Source: Agreia pratensis (GTDB taxonomy: Bacteria; Actinomycetota; Actinomycetes; Actinomycetales; Microbacteriaceae). Taken from it: a stretch of DNA of 64,000 bases. Position numbers and translations under genes: made by a program. The notes beneath the pieces are model-generated. The model was not told where the DNA came from. It did not search any database and saw only the letters and a program-made list of their open reading frames with translations. The DNA lies in assembly GCF_900177685.1 (NCBI RefSeq), contig NZ_FXAY01000001.1, positions 124,001 to 188,000 on the forward strand. Reading direction: 5' to 3'. Of this stretch, positions 56,917 through 64,000 are shown in pieces (the first letter of the stretch is position 1; the number at the start of each line of letters is the position of its first letter).

Positions 56917-57852
56917 CTAGGCGGCCGGCGGGTTGCGGTGCTTGTTCGCCTCGACCACGGCGGCCGCTTCGGCGCGCAGCGCATCCACCACGGTGCGCAC
57001 GGCCAAGCGTTCTGCACGGTCGGGGCGCATCAGAATGGCGATGTGCCGCTCGGCGACGACACCCTGCAGGTTCTTGAGCACGATGCGGCCGGGATACGCG
57101 CCGGCCGCCGTGTAACACGGCAGCACGGCGACGCCGAGGCCCGCAGCCACCAACGCCTCTGTCACGCGGGTATCGCCGAAGCGTTGGAAGAAGTTCACCG
57201 GAACGCCCGCGGCCTCGAAGATGTCGTTGAGTGTGCGTTCGAAGGGGTAGCCCCAGGGCACCCCGATCCACTGCTCGCCGATGAGATCGGAAGGCACCAG
57301 GAACTCCTTGTCGGCGAGGCGATGCCCGGGAGGAAGCGCGATGTCGAGCGGCTCTGTCATCAACGGAATGGCGAGCAGATTCTTGTCGTTCCAGAAGGCG
57401 GCCGGCTTCGGCGAGTGCGCCAGCACGATGTCGAAGTCGCTCGTGAGCGCAGGGAAGCCCTCAGACTCCGGGTCTCTATCGGAGCAGTGAACCGTGAGCC
57501 CGCCGGTCTCGGCCACGCGCTTGAGCATTCCCGGCAGCAGCATCTGCCCCGCGGTCGGGAAGGTCGCAAGCGACACCGTGCCCGTGGGGTCGTTGCGGAA
57601 CTCGTCCCACACGGCCTCGGCCTTCTCGAGCGCGATAGCCACGTCGGTCGCACTGCGCGCCAAGGCCCTGCCCGCGTCGGTCAGGGCGATGCCACGGCCC
57701 ACCTTCTCGGTCAGCGGCAGCCCCGCCTCCGACTCGAGCTTGCGCAGCTGCTGCGAGATGCCCGACGCGGTGCGATGGGTGGCTTTCGCCACCTCGGTGA
57801 TGCTCCCCCGCTCTGCGAGTTCGCGCAACAGATTGAGTCGTCCGACGTCCAT
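56917..57852 (-). CDS. LysR-family transcriptional regulator
   Basis: A 311-residue regulator with an N-terminal LysR helix-turn-helix ('LNLLRELAERGSITEVAKATHRTASGISQQLRKLESEAG' across residues 4-45) and a periplasmic-binding-type effector domain ('GTVSLATFPTAGQMLLPGML' and onwards). It lies upstream of the aminotransferase gene and is read in the same direction, with a palindromic repeat between, so control of that region is possible but not shown. Confidence 0.9.
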   Translation of the reverse strand: MDVGRLNLLRELAERGSITEVAKATHRTASGISQQLRKLESEAGLPLTEKVGRGIALTDAGRALARSATDVAIALEKAEAVWDEFRNDPTGTVSLATFPTAGQMLLPGMLKRVAETGGLTVHCSDRDPESEGFPALTSDFDIVLAHSPKPAAFWNDKNLLAIPLMTEPLDIALPPGHRLADKEFLVPSDLIGEQWIGVPWGYPFERTLNDIFEAAGVPVNFFQRFGDTRVTEALVAAGLGVAVLPCYTAAGAYPGRIVLKNLQGVVAERHIAILMRPDRAERLAVRTVVDALRAEAAAVVEANKHRNPPAA

Positions 57853-57885
57853 AGTGCACAGTCTAGGAAAGGTCGACCTCGCACA

Positions 57886-57983
57886 CGCTGATCGAGTAGG
57901 CCGCCTGCTGTCGTATCGAGATCACGGTCGGCAGTGATCTCGATACGCGCTGCTCCTTCGTCGCGAGCGCTACTCGATCAGCG
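57886..57983. repeat. Palindromic intergenic repeat, copy 2
   Basis: About 98 bp. Outer arms are CGCTGATCGAGTAG and CTACTCGATCAGCG; inner arms are GTATCGAGATCA and TGATCTCGATAC. It is closely related to the copy at 59364-59453 and more distantly to 20269-20354. It occupies the gap downstream of the aminotransferase gene. Confidence 0.88.
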
Positions 57984-58005
57984 AAGGACCGGTGCAGAAG
58001 CAGAT

Positions 58006-59334
58006 CTAGAGGCTCGAGAACGCCTGATCGTAGAGATCGAGCGCCCGGGCCACCTCGTCGTCGGTCACCACACAGGGCGGCACCACGTGCAGCCTGTTGT
58101 CGGCGAAGAAGGGCAGCAGGCCGAGCGAGAGCAGGGTCTTCTTCAGCGCCCCGATCACCGAGGGCGACACGGGCTCGCGTGTCTCAGAATCGGCCACGAG
58201 GTCGAGCGCCCAGAAGACGCCGAGGCCGCGCACCTCGCCGATGATCGATGGATGCTTGGCCTGCAGCGCACGCAGGCCCGGCCCGATGACATCAGCTCCC
58301 ACACGCTTCGCGTTGGCAACGATGCCTTCGCTCTCCATCGCATCGAGCGCACCCACGATCGACGCCATGGCGAGCGGATGCCCGGAGTAGGTGAGCCCTC
58401 CCGGAAACACCGTTTCATCGAACGCGGCTGCGATGGCTGGCGAGATGATCACACCGCCGACCGGCACATAGCCCGAGTTGACTCCCTTGGCGAAGGTGAT
58501 GAGGTCGGGAACGGTGATCTCTCCCGAGGAGTCGGGCAGCGACTGAAACGCGAACCAGTCGCCTGTGCGGCCGAAGCCCGCCATGACCTCGTCGAAGATC
58601 AGCACGATGCCGAACTCGTCCGCGAGCGCCCGCACTCCCGCGAGATATCCGGGCGGAGGAACGAGCACACCCGCCGTGCCCGGGATCGTCTCGATGAGGA
58701 TGGCCGCGATCGACGCCGCACCCTCGCTCTGGATGACGCGGCGCAGGTGATGCAGAGCCCGCTCGCTCTCCTGCTGAGGGCTGTCGCTCCAGAACTCCGA
58801 GCGATACGAGAAGGGGCCGAAGAAGTGCACGTGTCCACGCGCATACTCGTTCGGCACGCGGCGCCAATCCCCCGTCGCAACGACGGCGGCACCGGTGTTG
58901 CCGTGATACGAGCGATACATCGACAGCACCTTGTCGCGACCCGTGTAGAGCCGGGCCATGCGGATCGCGTTCTCGTTCGCATCCGCCCCGCCGTTTGTGA
59001 AGAAGACCTTGCTGAAACCCTCCCCCGCACGATCGAGGATGCGCCGGGCCGCCTCGCCTCGGGCGAGGTTTGCGTGGGCGGGCGCGACGGTGGTGAGCAC
59101 GTCGGCCTGCGCCTTGATCGCGTCGCGCACCGCCGAATGCTGGTGGCCGATGTTCACGTTGACGAGCTGGCTCGAGAAGTCGAGATATTCGTTGCCGTCG
59201 TGATCCCAGACGCGCGTGCCGGAGCCGCCGGCGATGACCATGGGGTCGAGGGCGGCCTGCGCCGACCACGAGTGGAAGACGTAGGCCCGGTCGAGGTCGT
59301 ACGCGCGCTTGCCGACGTCAGAGGTGGGAATCAC
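58006..59334 (-). CDS. Class III PLP-dependent aminotransferase
   Basis: A 442-residue enzyme of the omega-amino acid/beta-alanine-pyruvate aminotransferase class. Features are 'VFFTNGGADANENAIRMARLYTGRDK', 'SYHGNTGAAV', 'IPGTAGVLVPPPGYL', 'LIFDEVMAGFGRTG' (PLP-binding Asp) and 'LITFAKGVNSGYVPVGG' with the Schiff-base lysine. The N terminus 'AYVFHSWSAQAALDP' resembles proteins found with dihydropyrimidinase genes. It starts with GTG at 59334. Together with the downstream importer and LLM oxidoreductase this suggests beta-alanine or hydantoin/pyrimidine turnover, by inference. The gene is bracketed by two copies of a palindromic repeat. Confidence 0.88.
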   Translation of the reverse strand: MIPTSDVGKRAYDLDRAYVFHSWSAQAALDPMVIAGGSGTRVWDHDGNEYLDFSSQLVNVNIGHQHSAVRDAIKAQADVLTTVAPAHANLARGEAARRILDRAGEGFSKVFFTNGGADANENAIRMARLYTGRDKVLSMYRSYHGNTGAAVVATGDWRRVPNEYARGHVHFFGPFSYRSEFWSDSPQQESERALHHLRRVIQSEGAASIAAILIETIPGTAGVLVPPPGYLAGVRALADEFGIVLIFDEVMAGFGRTGDWFAFQSLPDSSGEITVPDLITFAKGVNSGYVPVGGVIISPAIAAAFDETVFPGGLTYSGHPLAMASIVGALDAMESEGIVANAKRVGADVIGPGLRALQAKHPSIIGEVRGLGVFWALDLVADSETREPVSPSVIGALKKTLLSLGLLPFFADNRLHVVPPCVVTDDEVARALDLYDQAFSSL

Positions 59335-59363
59335 GGTGGTGCCTGTTCTTTCTGTGGAGGTTG

Positions 59364-59453
59364 CGCTGATCGAGTAGCGAGGAACGAGCGTATCGAGATC
59401 GTATTGATCTCGATACGCCCGGCTCCTTCGTCGCGCGGGCTACTCGATCAGCG
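59364..59453. repeat. Palindromic intergenic repeat, copy 3
   Basis: About 90 bp. Outer arms are CGCTGATCGAGTAG and CTACTCGATCAGCG, identical to those of the copy at 57886-57983; inner arms are TATCGAGATC and GATCTCGATA. It fills most of the 145-bp gap between the aminotransferase start and the end of the binding-protein gene. Confidence 0.88.
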
Positions 59454-59479
59454 AAGCAGTCCGTGGTGTCGGATGGCTG

Positions 59480-60628
59480 TTACTCGCCGCCGGCTTTCAG
59501 GGTGACGTCGATGGGCGTGAAGTCGGCGCCTTCGGTGTCGACTCCCTCGTCTTTCAGTTCGGCCAGGGCCTTCTCGACGTACTCATTCGTGTGAGCGGAT
59601 GCCGGCGGCTCGGCCGAGATCACGGTTGCGCCGGTCTCGTTCTTGGTTCCCATGGCGATGTCGACGGTCTGCTTCCAGGCATCCTCGTCGATCATGCCGA
59701 TGCCGCCGGAGGTCGACGGCCAGATCAGCTTGTTGACCTCGTTGGTCATCCACAGCTGGTGGCTCTCACCGAGAGTAGAGCCCGCGGCGGTCACGATAGC
59801 TGCTGCCTTCTCCGGGTTGTCCTTCGCGTAGATCCAGCCCTTGATCGAGGCCTTGATGAACTTGACGGTCTGGTCGGCGTAGGCGTCGTCATCGGCGAGC
59901 TTGGCCGAGTCGGCCCAGATCGCGTCCTGAAGCATGGCCGTGCCCTCCTTGTTCCAGTCGATCACGTTGAGGTCGTCTGGGGTGAAGAGCTTGCCCGTGG
60001 CCGGGTTGGTCGACTCGAGCACCTGCGCGTACTCGTTGTAGGTCATGGCCTGGGCCGCATCGATGTCGCCCGCGAGGAAGCCGTTCATGTCAAACGCCTG
60101 CTGCACGAGGTCGATCTTCGACGCGTCCACTCCGGCCTTCTGCATGCCGGCGAAGAGCTCCCACTCGTTGCCGTAGCCCCAGCTGCCCACCTTCTTGCCC
60201 TCGAGATCGGCGGCGGTCGTGATGTTCTTGTCTTTCATCGAGATCTGCGTGGTCGCGCTGCGTTCGAAGATCTGTGCCACGTCGGTGATCTCGGCGCCCT
60301 GCTCGATCGACCCCAGCACCTTGGGCACCCACGAGATCGCGTAGTCCGCATCTCCGCCCGACAGCACGTCCTGCGGAACGATGTCGGCGCCGCCTTCGAG
60401 GATCGTCACGTCGAGACCCTCGTCTTTGTAGTACCCCTGGTCGAGCGCCGCGTAGTAGCCCGCGAACTGCGCCTGGGCGAACCACTGCAGCTGGAGTGTC
60501 ACCGGGGTGAGCTCTCCGCTTGCGGAATCCGCGGAGTCGTCTGAGCCGCTCGAACTGCAGCCCGCGAGTGCGAGCGCCGAGACTGCCGCGATGGCGCCGG
60601 TGACAATGAGGCGTTTGCTGTGTTTCAT
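59480..60628 (-). CDS. Substrate-binding lipoprotein, NMT1/THI5-like (ThiY-like)
   Basis: A 382-residue binding protein lipid-anchored at Cys24 (lipobox LAGC). The mature protein shows 'VTLQLQWFAQAQFAGYYAALDQGYYKDEGLDVTIL', the typical NMT1 pattern with the QWxxxAQFAGYY segment, over residues 43-77, and 'KKVGSWGYGNEWE'. Relatives bind formyl-aminopyrimidine, hydroxymethylpyrimidine or other pyrimidine-like compounds. A strong AGGAGG site precedes the ATG. It is encoded last in the importer operon 60687-63201. Confidence 0.9.
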   Translation of the reverse strand: MKHSKRLIVTGAIAAVSALALAGCSSSGSDDSADSASGELTPVTLQLQWFAQAQFAGYYAALDQGYYKDEGLDVTILEGGADIVPQDVLSGGDADYAISWVPKVLGSIEQGAEITDVAQIFERSATTQISMKDKNITTAADLEGKKVGSWGYGNEWELFAGMQKAGVDASKIDLVQQAFDMNGFLAGDIDAAQAMTYNEYAQVLESTNPATGKLFTPDDLNVIDWNKEGTAMLQDAIWADSAKLADDDAYADQTVKFIKASIKGWIYAKDNPEKAAAIVTAAGSTLGESHQLWMTNEVNKLIWPSTSGGIGMIDEDAWKQTVDIAMGTKNETGATVISAEPPASAHTNEYVEKALAELKDEGVDTEGADFTPIDVTLKAGGE

Positions 60629-60686
60629 TGTTCCTCCTGTGATGGTGCGCTGGGTGGTGCAGGGCCGCCGGGAAGAGGCGGACGTT

Positions 60687-61466
60687 CTAGGGGGCCGAGG
60701 CAGAGGCGCGGTGCGGGGAGACGAGTCTCTCGAGGCCGAGCGTCACGACGTAGAACACGAGGCCGAGAAGGATGGCGCCGAGCACATAGGCGTAGGCGAG
60801 CGAGTAGTTGCTCGATGCCGCGGCAGAGGTGATCGACTTGCCGAGTCCGCCGATCGGGCCTCCGAAGTACTCTCCGATGAGAGCAGAGATCACCGCCAGG
60901 CTCGATGCGATGCGCAGCCCGATGAACAGGAACGGAACGGCACCGGGCAGGGTGACCGCACGCGTCGTCTGCCAGGCAGAGGCGCCGTAGGCCCTCATCA
61001 GATCGCGGTGCACGGGTCTGGCCTGACGCAACCCGCGCAGCGTGTTGAGGTAGACCGGAATGAAGACGGCGAGCGCGGCGACGAGTTGCCTCGCGGTCTC
61101 TTTGTCGGCGCCGAACATCGTGTAGAAAACGGGGGCGAGGGCGACGATGGGGATCACCGATGCGGCTGCCACGAGTGGTGCACTCAACTCGTCGGTGATC
61201 GGCAGCACGGTGGCGATGATGGCCGCGATGATGCCCACGATCGCGCCGATCAGAAGACCGATGAGCGCGTTCGCCCCCGTCACGAGGCTCGCCGCCCACA
61301 CGCTCGAGACGCTCGATGAGAACTCCGTTGCGATCGAGACCGGAGAGGGCAGAACGAACGGCTTGATCTCGAGTACCACCACGGCCAGCTGCCAGAGCGC
61401 GACCGCGAGCACACCGAGAAGGATCGGTGCGAGGATCGTGCGCGGCAGCGACGCGGTCTGCTTCAT
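60687..61466 (-). CDS. ABC transporter permease (second importer), subunit 2
   Basis: A 259-residue permease of the SsuC/ThiX class with about six transmembrane helices and an EAA-like loop '[24 protein letters not shown]'. It overlaps the ATPase gene by ATGA. Together with the permease at 62317 it would make a heterodimeric channel, in contrast to the first importer, which has one permease. Confidence 0.9.
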   Translation of the reverse strand: MKQTASLPRTILAPILLGVLAVALWQLAVVVLEIKPFVLPSPVSIATEFSSSVSSVWAASLVTGANALIGLLIGAIVGIIAAIIATVLPITDELSAPLVAAASVIPIVALAPVFYTMFGADKETARQLVAALAVFIPVYLNTLRGLRQARPVHRDLMRAYGASAWQTTRAVTLPGAVPFLFIGLRIASSLAVISALIGEYFGGPIGGLGKSITSAAASSNYSLAYAYVLGAILLGLVFYVVTLGLERLVSPHRASASAP

Positions 61467-62320
61467 CGTTGGTCGACCCCTCGTGCAGCGGGGGCACCGG
61501 CGGGTTCGCCGTGCAGGCTTTCGCGCACGGCCACAACCGCCTCGAAGAAGCTGTCGGCTTCGCGCAACCCTTCGCCACGGCCCTCTGCCCGACCGAGGTC
61601 GACGGCGATGACATCTCGGATACGTCCGGGGCGGGGCGACATCACGACGACCCTGTTCGACAGGAAGACGGCTTCGGGAATCGAATGTGTGACGAAGACC
61701 ACGGCGGCCCCGGTCTCGGCACAGATGCGCACGAGTTCGGTCTGCATCCGCTCACGCGTCATCTCGTCGAGAGCGCCGAACGGCTCGTCCATAAGAAGCA
61801 GGCCGGGGCTTTCGGCGAGGGAACGGGCAATCGCGACGCGCTGCTGCATGCCGCCGGAGAGCTGGTCGGGATATTTGTCGGCGAAGTCGGAGAGCCCGAC
61901 GAGTGCGAGCAGCTCCGACGAGCGCGCCGCGCGATCTGCCTTGCCGACCTTGTGCAGTTCGAGCGGCAACTCGATGTTCGAGCGCACCGTTCGCCAGGGC
62001 AGCAGCCCCGCCTGTTGAAACGCGATGCCATAGGCCTGGTCGATGCGGGCCTGCCTGGCCGTCTTACCGAACACCTCGATCGATCCGCTCGTCGGCGAGT
62101 CGAGGTCGGCGATGAGTCGCAGCAGTGTCGACTTACCGCATCCCGATGGGCCGATGAGTGAGACGAACTCGCCGGGCGCGATCGTGAGGTCGACGGCTTC
62201 GAGAGCCGTCACATCCGCGCCTTTGCGTGAGGCGAACACCTTGCCGACGCCGGTCGCCGAGACGGCCGCGGGGCGGGTGGATGCGATGGGTTGGCCCGGT
62301 GCAGACGGTGCGGTGCTCAT
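61463..62320 (-). CDS. ABC transporter ATP-binding protein (second importer)
   Basis: ATPase of 285 residues. Walker A is GPSGCGKST, the Q-loop is '[10 protein letters not shown]', the signature is LSGGM and Walker B is [13 protein letters not shown]. It is typical of nitrate/taurine/ThiZ-type importers. A 25-residue Pro/Ser/Ala N-terminal extension precedes the domain. It overlaps both neighbouring permease genes by ATGA. Confidence 0.92.
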   Translation of the reverse strand: MSTAPSAPGQPIASTRPAAVSATGVGKVFASRKGADVTALEAVDLTIAPGEFVSLIGPSGCGKSTLLRLIADLDSPTSGSIEVFGKTARQARIDQAYGIAFQQAGLLPWRTVRSNIELPLELHKVGKADRAARSSELLALVGLSDFADKYPDQLSGGMQQRVAIARSLAESPGLLLMDEPFGALDEMTRERMQTELVRICAETGAAVVFVTHSIPEAVFLSNRVVVMSPRPGRIRDVIAVDLGRAEGRGEGLREADSFFEAVVAVRESLHGEPAGAPAARGVDQR

Positions 62321-63201
62321 GCGGGGGTCTCTCCTCGACGGTAGCGGGTGAGGGCGAGGCCGATCAGGGCGACGACGCCCGCGGCCAGGAGGCCGACGAC
62401 GACGGCCCCGAAGATAGGGGCCCACGGTTTGGCCGGATCTCCTCCGGCCGCGGCGGCGTACTCCACGATCATGCGCCCGATGCCGCCGCGCAGTCCGATC
62501 GAGACTTCTGCCACGACGGTGCCGATCACGGCGTTGGCGGCCGCGAGGCGCAGCGCGGGAAGCAGGTAGGGCACACTCGCCGGTAGACGGAGTCTGACAA
62601 GGGTCGCCCACCATCCGACCGAGTAGGTGCGCATCAGCTCGACGTGGTTCACGTCGGGAGACTCGAGCCCACGCAGGGCACCGATCGAGACGGGGAAGAA
62701 CGCGAGATACGAGGCGATCAGAGCCACCGACATCCAGTTCTCCCAGCTGAACGATCCGATCTCGATCTGCGATCCCCATCGCTTGACAAGAGGAGCTATG
62801 GCGATGAGCGGAACCGTCTGACTCAGAACGATCCAGGGAAGGAGGGCCGACTCGGCTGTGCGGAACCGCTGCATCACGATGGCGAGCAGCATGCCCACCA
62901 CTACTCCGACGAGCCATCCCACCGCGGCGACGCCGAGGCTGAAGAACGATGCCTGCAGAACGGCCTGCCACATCATCTCGTCGTCGCCGGACGAGCGAAC
63001 GGGCCGAAACAACCGAGCGACCATGTCCCAGACGTGGGGCATCGCGAGATCGCTCGTGCGCGGAAGAACCGTGAGGTCGCCGAGCACCACCCCGGTGGCC
63101 GGGCCAAGCGCTTTGTAGAGTTCCCAGACAGCCGCCAGCACGACGACCCCGAGTGCTCCGAGGAGCACGCGGCGGCCGAGCGGGGAGCCGGTTCGGGTCA
63201 T
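62317..63201 (-). CDS. ABC transporter permease (second importer), subunit 1
   Basis: A 294-residue permease with about six hydrophobic segments and a coupling loop 'VELMRTYSVGWWATLVRLRLPASVP'. A large segment between the first two helices ('RTSDLAMPHVWDMVARLFRPVRSS' region) is predicted to face outside. The start overlaps the stop of the LLM oxidoreductase gene by ATGA, linking transporter and enzyme in one transcript. Confidence 0.9.
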   Translation of the reverse strand: MTRTGSPLGRRVLLGALGVVVLAAVWELYKALGPATGVVLGDLTVLPRTSDLAMPHVWDMVARLFRPVRSSGDDEMMWQAVLQASFFSLGVAAVGWLVGVVVGMLLAIVMQRFRTAESALLPWIVLSQTVPLIAIAPLVKRWGSQIEIGSFSWENWMSVALIASYLAFFPVSIGALRGLESPDVNHVELMRTYSVGWWATLVRLRLPASVPYLLPALRLAAANAVIGTVVAEVSIGLRGGIGRMIVEYAAAAGGDPAKPWAPIFGAVVVGLLAAGVVALIGLALTRYRRGETPA

Positions 63202-64000
63202 GCTTTGGCCGTGATGTGTTCTTTGAGTGCGGGGATGACCGTCTCGCCGTATACGCGGAGGGTCTCCTCTTTGTTGTCGTGCTGAAGGTAGCCCGCGAAC
63301 TGGGTCACGCCAATGTCTTTCAACTTCTTCAACTTTTCGATGTGGTCGTCGGCCGGGCCCAGCAGGCAGAAGCGGTCGACGATCTCATCGGGCACGAAGG
63401 CTGTGTGGCTGTTGCCGGCGCGGCCGTGCTCGTTGTAGTCGTAGCCCTCGCGGTCTTTGATGTAGTCGGTGAGGGCCGCAGGAACCGACGAGTCGGAACC
63501 ATACTTCGACACGATGTCGGCCACGTGGTTGCCCACCATGCCGCCGAACCATCGACACTGGTCGCGCATGTGCTGCCAGTCGTCGCCGATGTACATCGGG
63601 GCAGCGACACAGAACGCGATCTCGTCGGGATCGCGGCCGACGTTCTCAGCCGCCGCGCGAACGGTCTTGATCATCCACTCGGCGATGTCGAGGTCGGCCA
63701 GCTGCAAGATGAAGCCATCGCCGACCTCGCCCGTGAGTTTCAAGGCAAGCGGACCGTATGCGGCGACCCAGACATCCAGTTCGCTGCCGACGCTCCACGG
63801 GAATCGCAGCTCGGCGCCGTTGTACTCGACGGGCCGCGAGTTGGCGAGTTCCCGGATGACGTGAATCGACTCGCGCAACGACTTGAGCGTGGTCGGCGCA
63901 CCGTTGGTGACGCGCACAGCCGAGTCGCCCCGGCCGATGCCCATGATGGTGCGGTTGCCGTACATCTCGTTGAGCGTGGCGTACAGCGAGGCCGTGACCG
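63198..64000 (-). CDS. LLM-class flavin-dependent oxidoreductase (N-terminal part outside window)
   Basis: The last about 267 residues of a luciferase-like monooxygenase/F420-dependent oxidoreductase; the frame is open to the right edge. Visible are 'IMGIGRGDSAVRVTNGAPT' (phosphate-binding loop), 'VWVAAYGPLALKLTGEVGDGFILQLADL' and 'VDRFCLLGPADDHIEKLKKLKDIGVTQFAGYL' strands. The pattern matches the CPS_4043-like subgroup, which I associate with dihydropyrimidinase gene neighbourhoods. Its stop overlaps the permease start, so it belongs to the importer operon. FMN versus F420 use is undecided. Confidence 0.85.
   Translation of the reverse strand, partial: VTASLYATLNEMYGNRTIMGIGRGDSAVRVTNGAPTTLKSLRESIHVIRELANSRPVEYNGAELRFPWSVGSELDVWVAAYGPLALKLTGEVGDGFILQLADLDIAEWMIKTVRAAAENVGRDPDEIAFCVAAPMYIGDDWQHMRDQCRWFGGMVGNHVADIVSKYGSDSSVPAALTDYIKDREGYDYNEHGRAGNSHTAFVPDEIVDRFCLLGPADDHIEKLKKLKDIGVTQFAGYLQHDNKEETLRVYGETVIPALKEHITAKA

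Overview
The window looks like chromosomal DNA of a high-GC actinobacterium, most probably a member of the Microbacteriaceae. Supporting this are the strong G/C bias at third codon positions, frequent GTG starts and ATGA/GTGA gene overlaps. The core genes smc, mutM, rnc, rpmF and a DUF177 (YceD-like) gene are actinobacterial in type, and a palindromic intergenic repeat family resembles ones I associate with this family. The genus cannot be named from the sequence alone. No tRNA, rRNA, CRISPR array, insertion sequence or phage gene was recognised.

Layout. 1-2930 holds the first four fifths of smc, running off the left edge. 3010-13551 holds molybdenum cofactor and molybdate uptake genes (moeB/moeZ, moaD, moaA, modABC with an HTH-TOBE protein, moeA, moaC, mog, moaE), interrupted by a GH114-like lipoprotein gene, a frameshifted DinB gene and an acetyltransferase gene. 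14058-18862 encodes a xanthine-dehydrogenase-type molybdoenzyme (FAD subunit plus a fused FeS-Mo subunit) and its XdhC maturation factor. 18948-28545 is a catabolic block of unassigned substrate: two amidohydrolases, a VanB-type reductase, an NMT1/SsuB-type ABC importer, an FAD oxidase, a creatininase-like hydrolase and an FMN protein. 28567-29741 is a nuclease-like gene bracketed by two inverted copies of a 59-bp palindrome. 29768-38736 carries most of the purine ring catabolic genes: allantoinase, uricase, guanine deaminase, HIU hydrolase, OHCU decarboxylase, a MocA-like cytidylyltransferase, a nucleoside hydrolase and an odd MetV-MetF-like protein. 40083-43247 is a SipW signal peptidase operon with three secreted proteins. 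43525-49639 is an allantoate-degradation operon: RpiR regulator, AllC, PucG, an AtzH/HpxZ-amidase fusion and a formamidase-like protein. 52265-54748 is the core mutM-rnc-rpmF-yceD block. 54876-56907 is a YtrA-type GntR/ABC operon. 56917-64000 holds a LysR regulator, a class III aminotransferase, a second NMT1-type ABC importer and the end of an LLM flavin-dependent oxidoreductase.

How it fits together. The modABC, moa, moe, mog and MocA-like genes would supply and tailor the molybdenum cofactor for the xanthine dehydrogenase-like enzyme. Guanine is deaminated by GuaD and nucleosides are cleaved by the nucleoside hydrolase. Xanthine is oxidised to urate, and uricase, UraH and UraD yield allantoin. 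AllB, AllC and PucG then give oxalurate plus glycine. The AtzH/HpxZ-amidase fusion beside PucG is a good candidate for the next step, hydrolysis of oxalurate. The window is therefore close to a complete self-supplied route from purine nucleosides to ammonia and small acids. It lies between mutM and smc, two genes that are normally neighbours in actinobacteria.

All intergenic gaps are under about 300 bp. The longest is 43248-43524, which holds a likely promoter and a long 5' leader.
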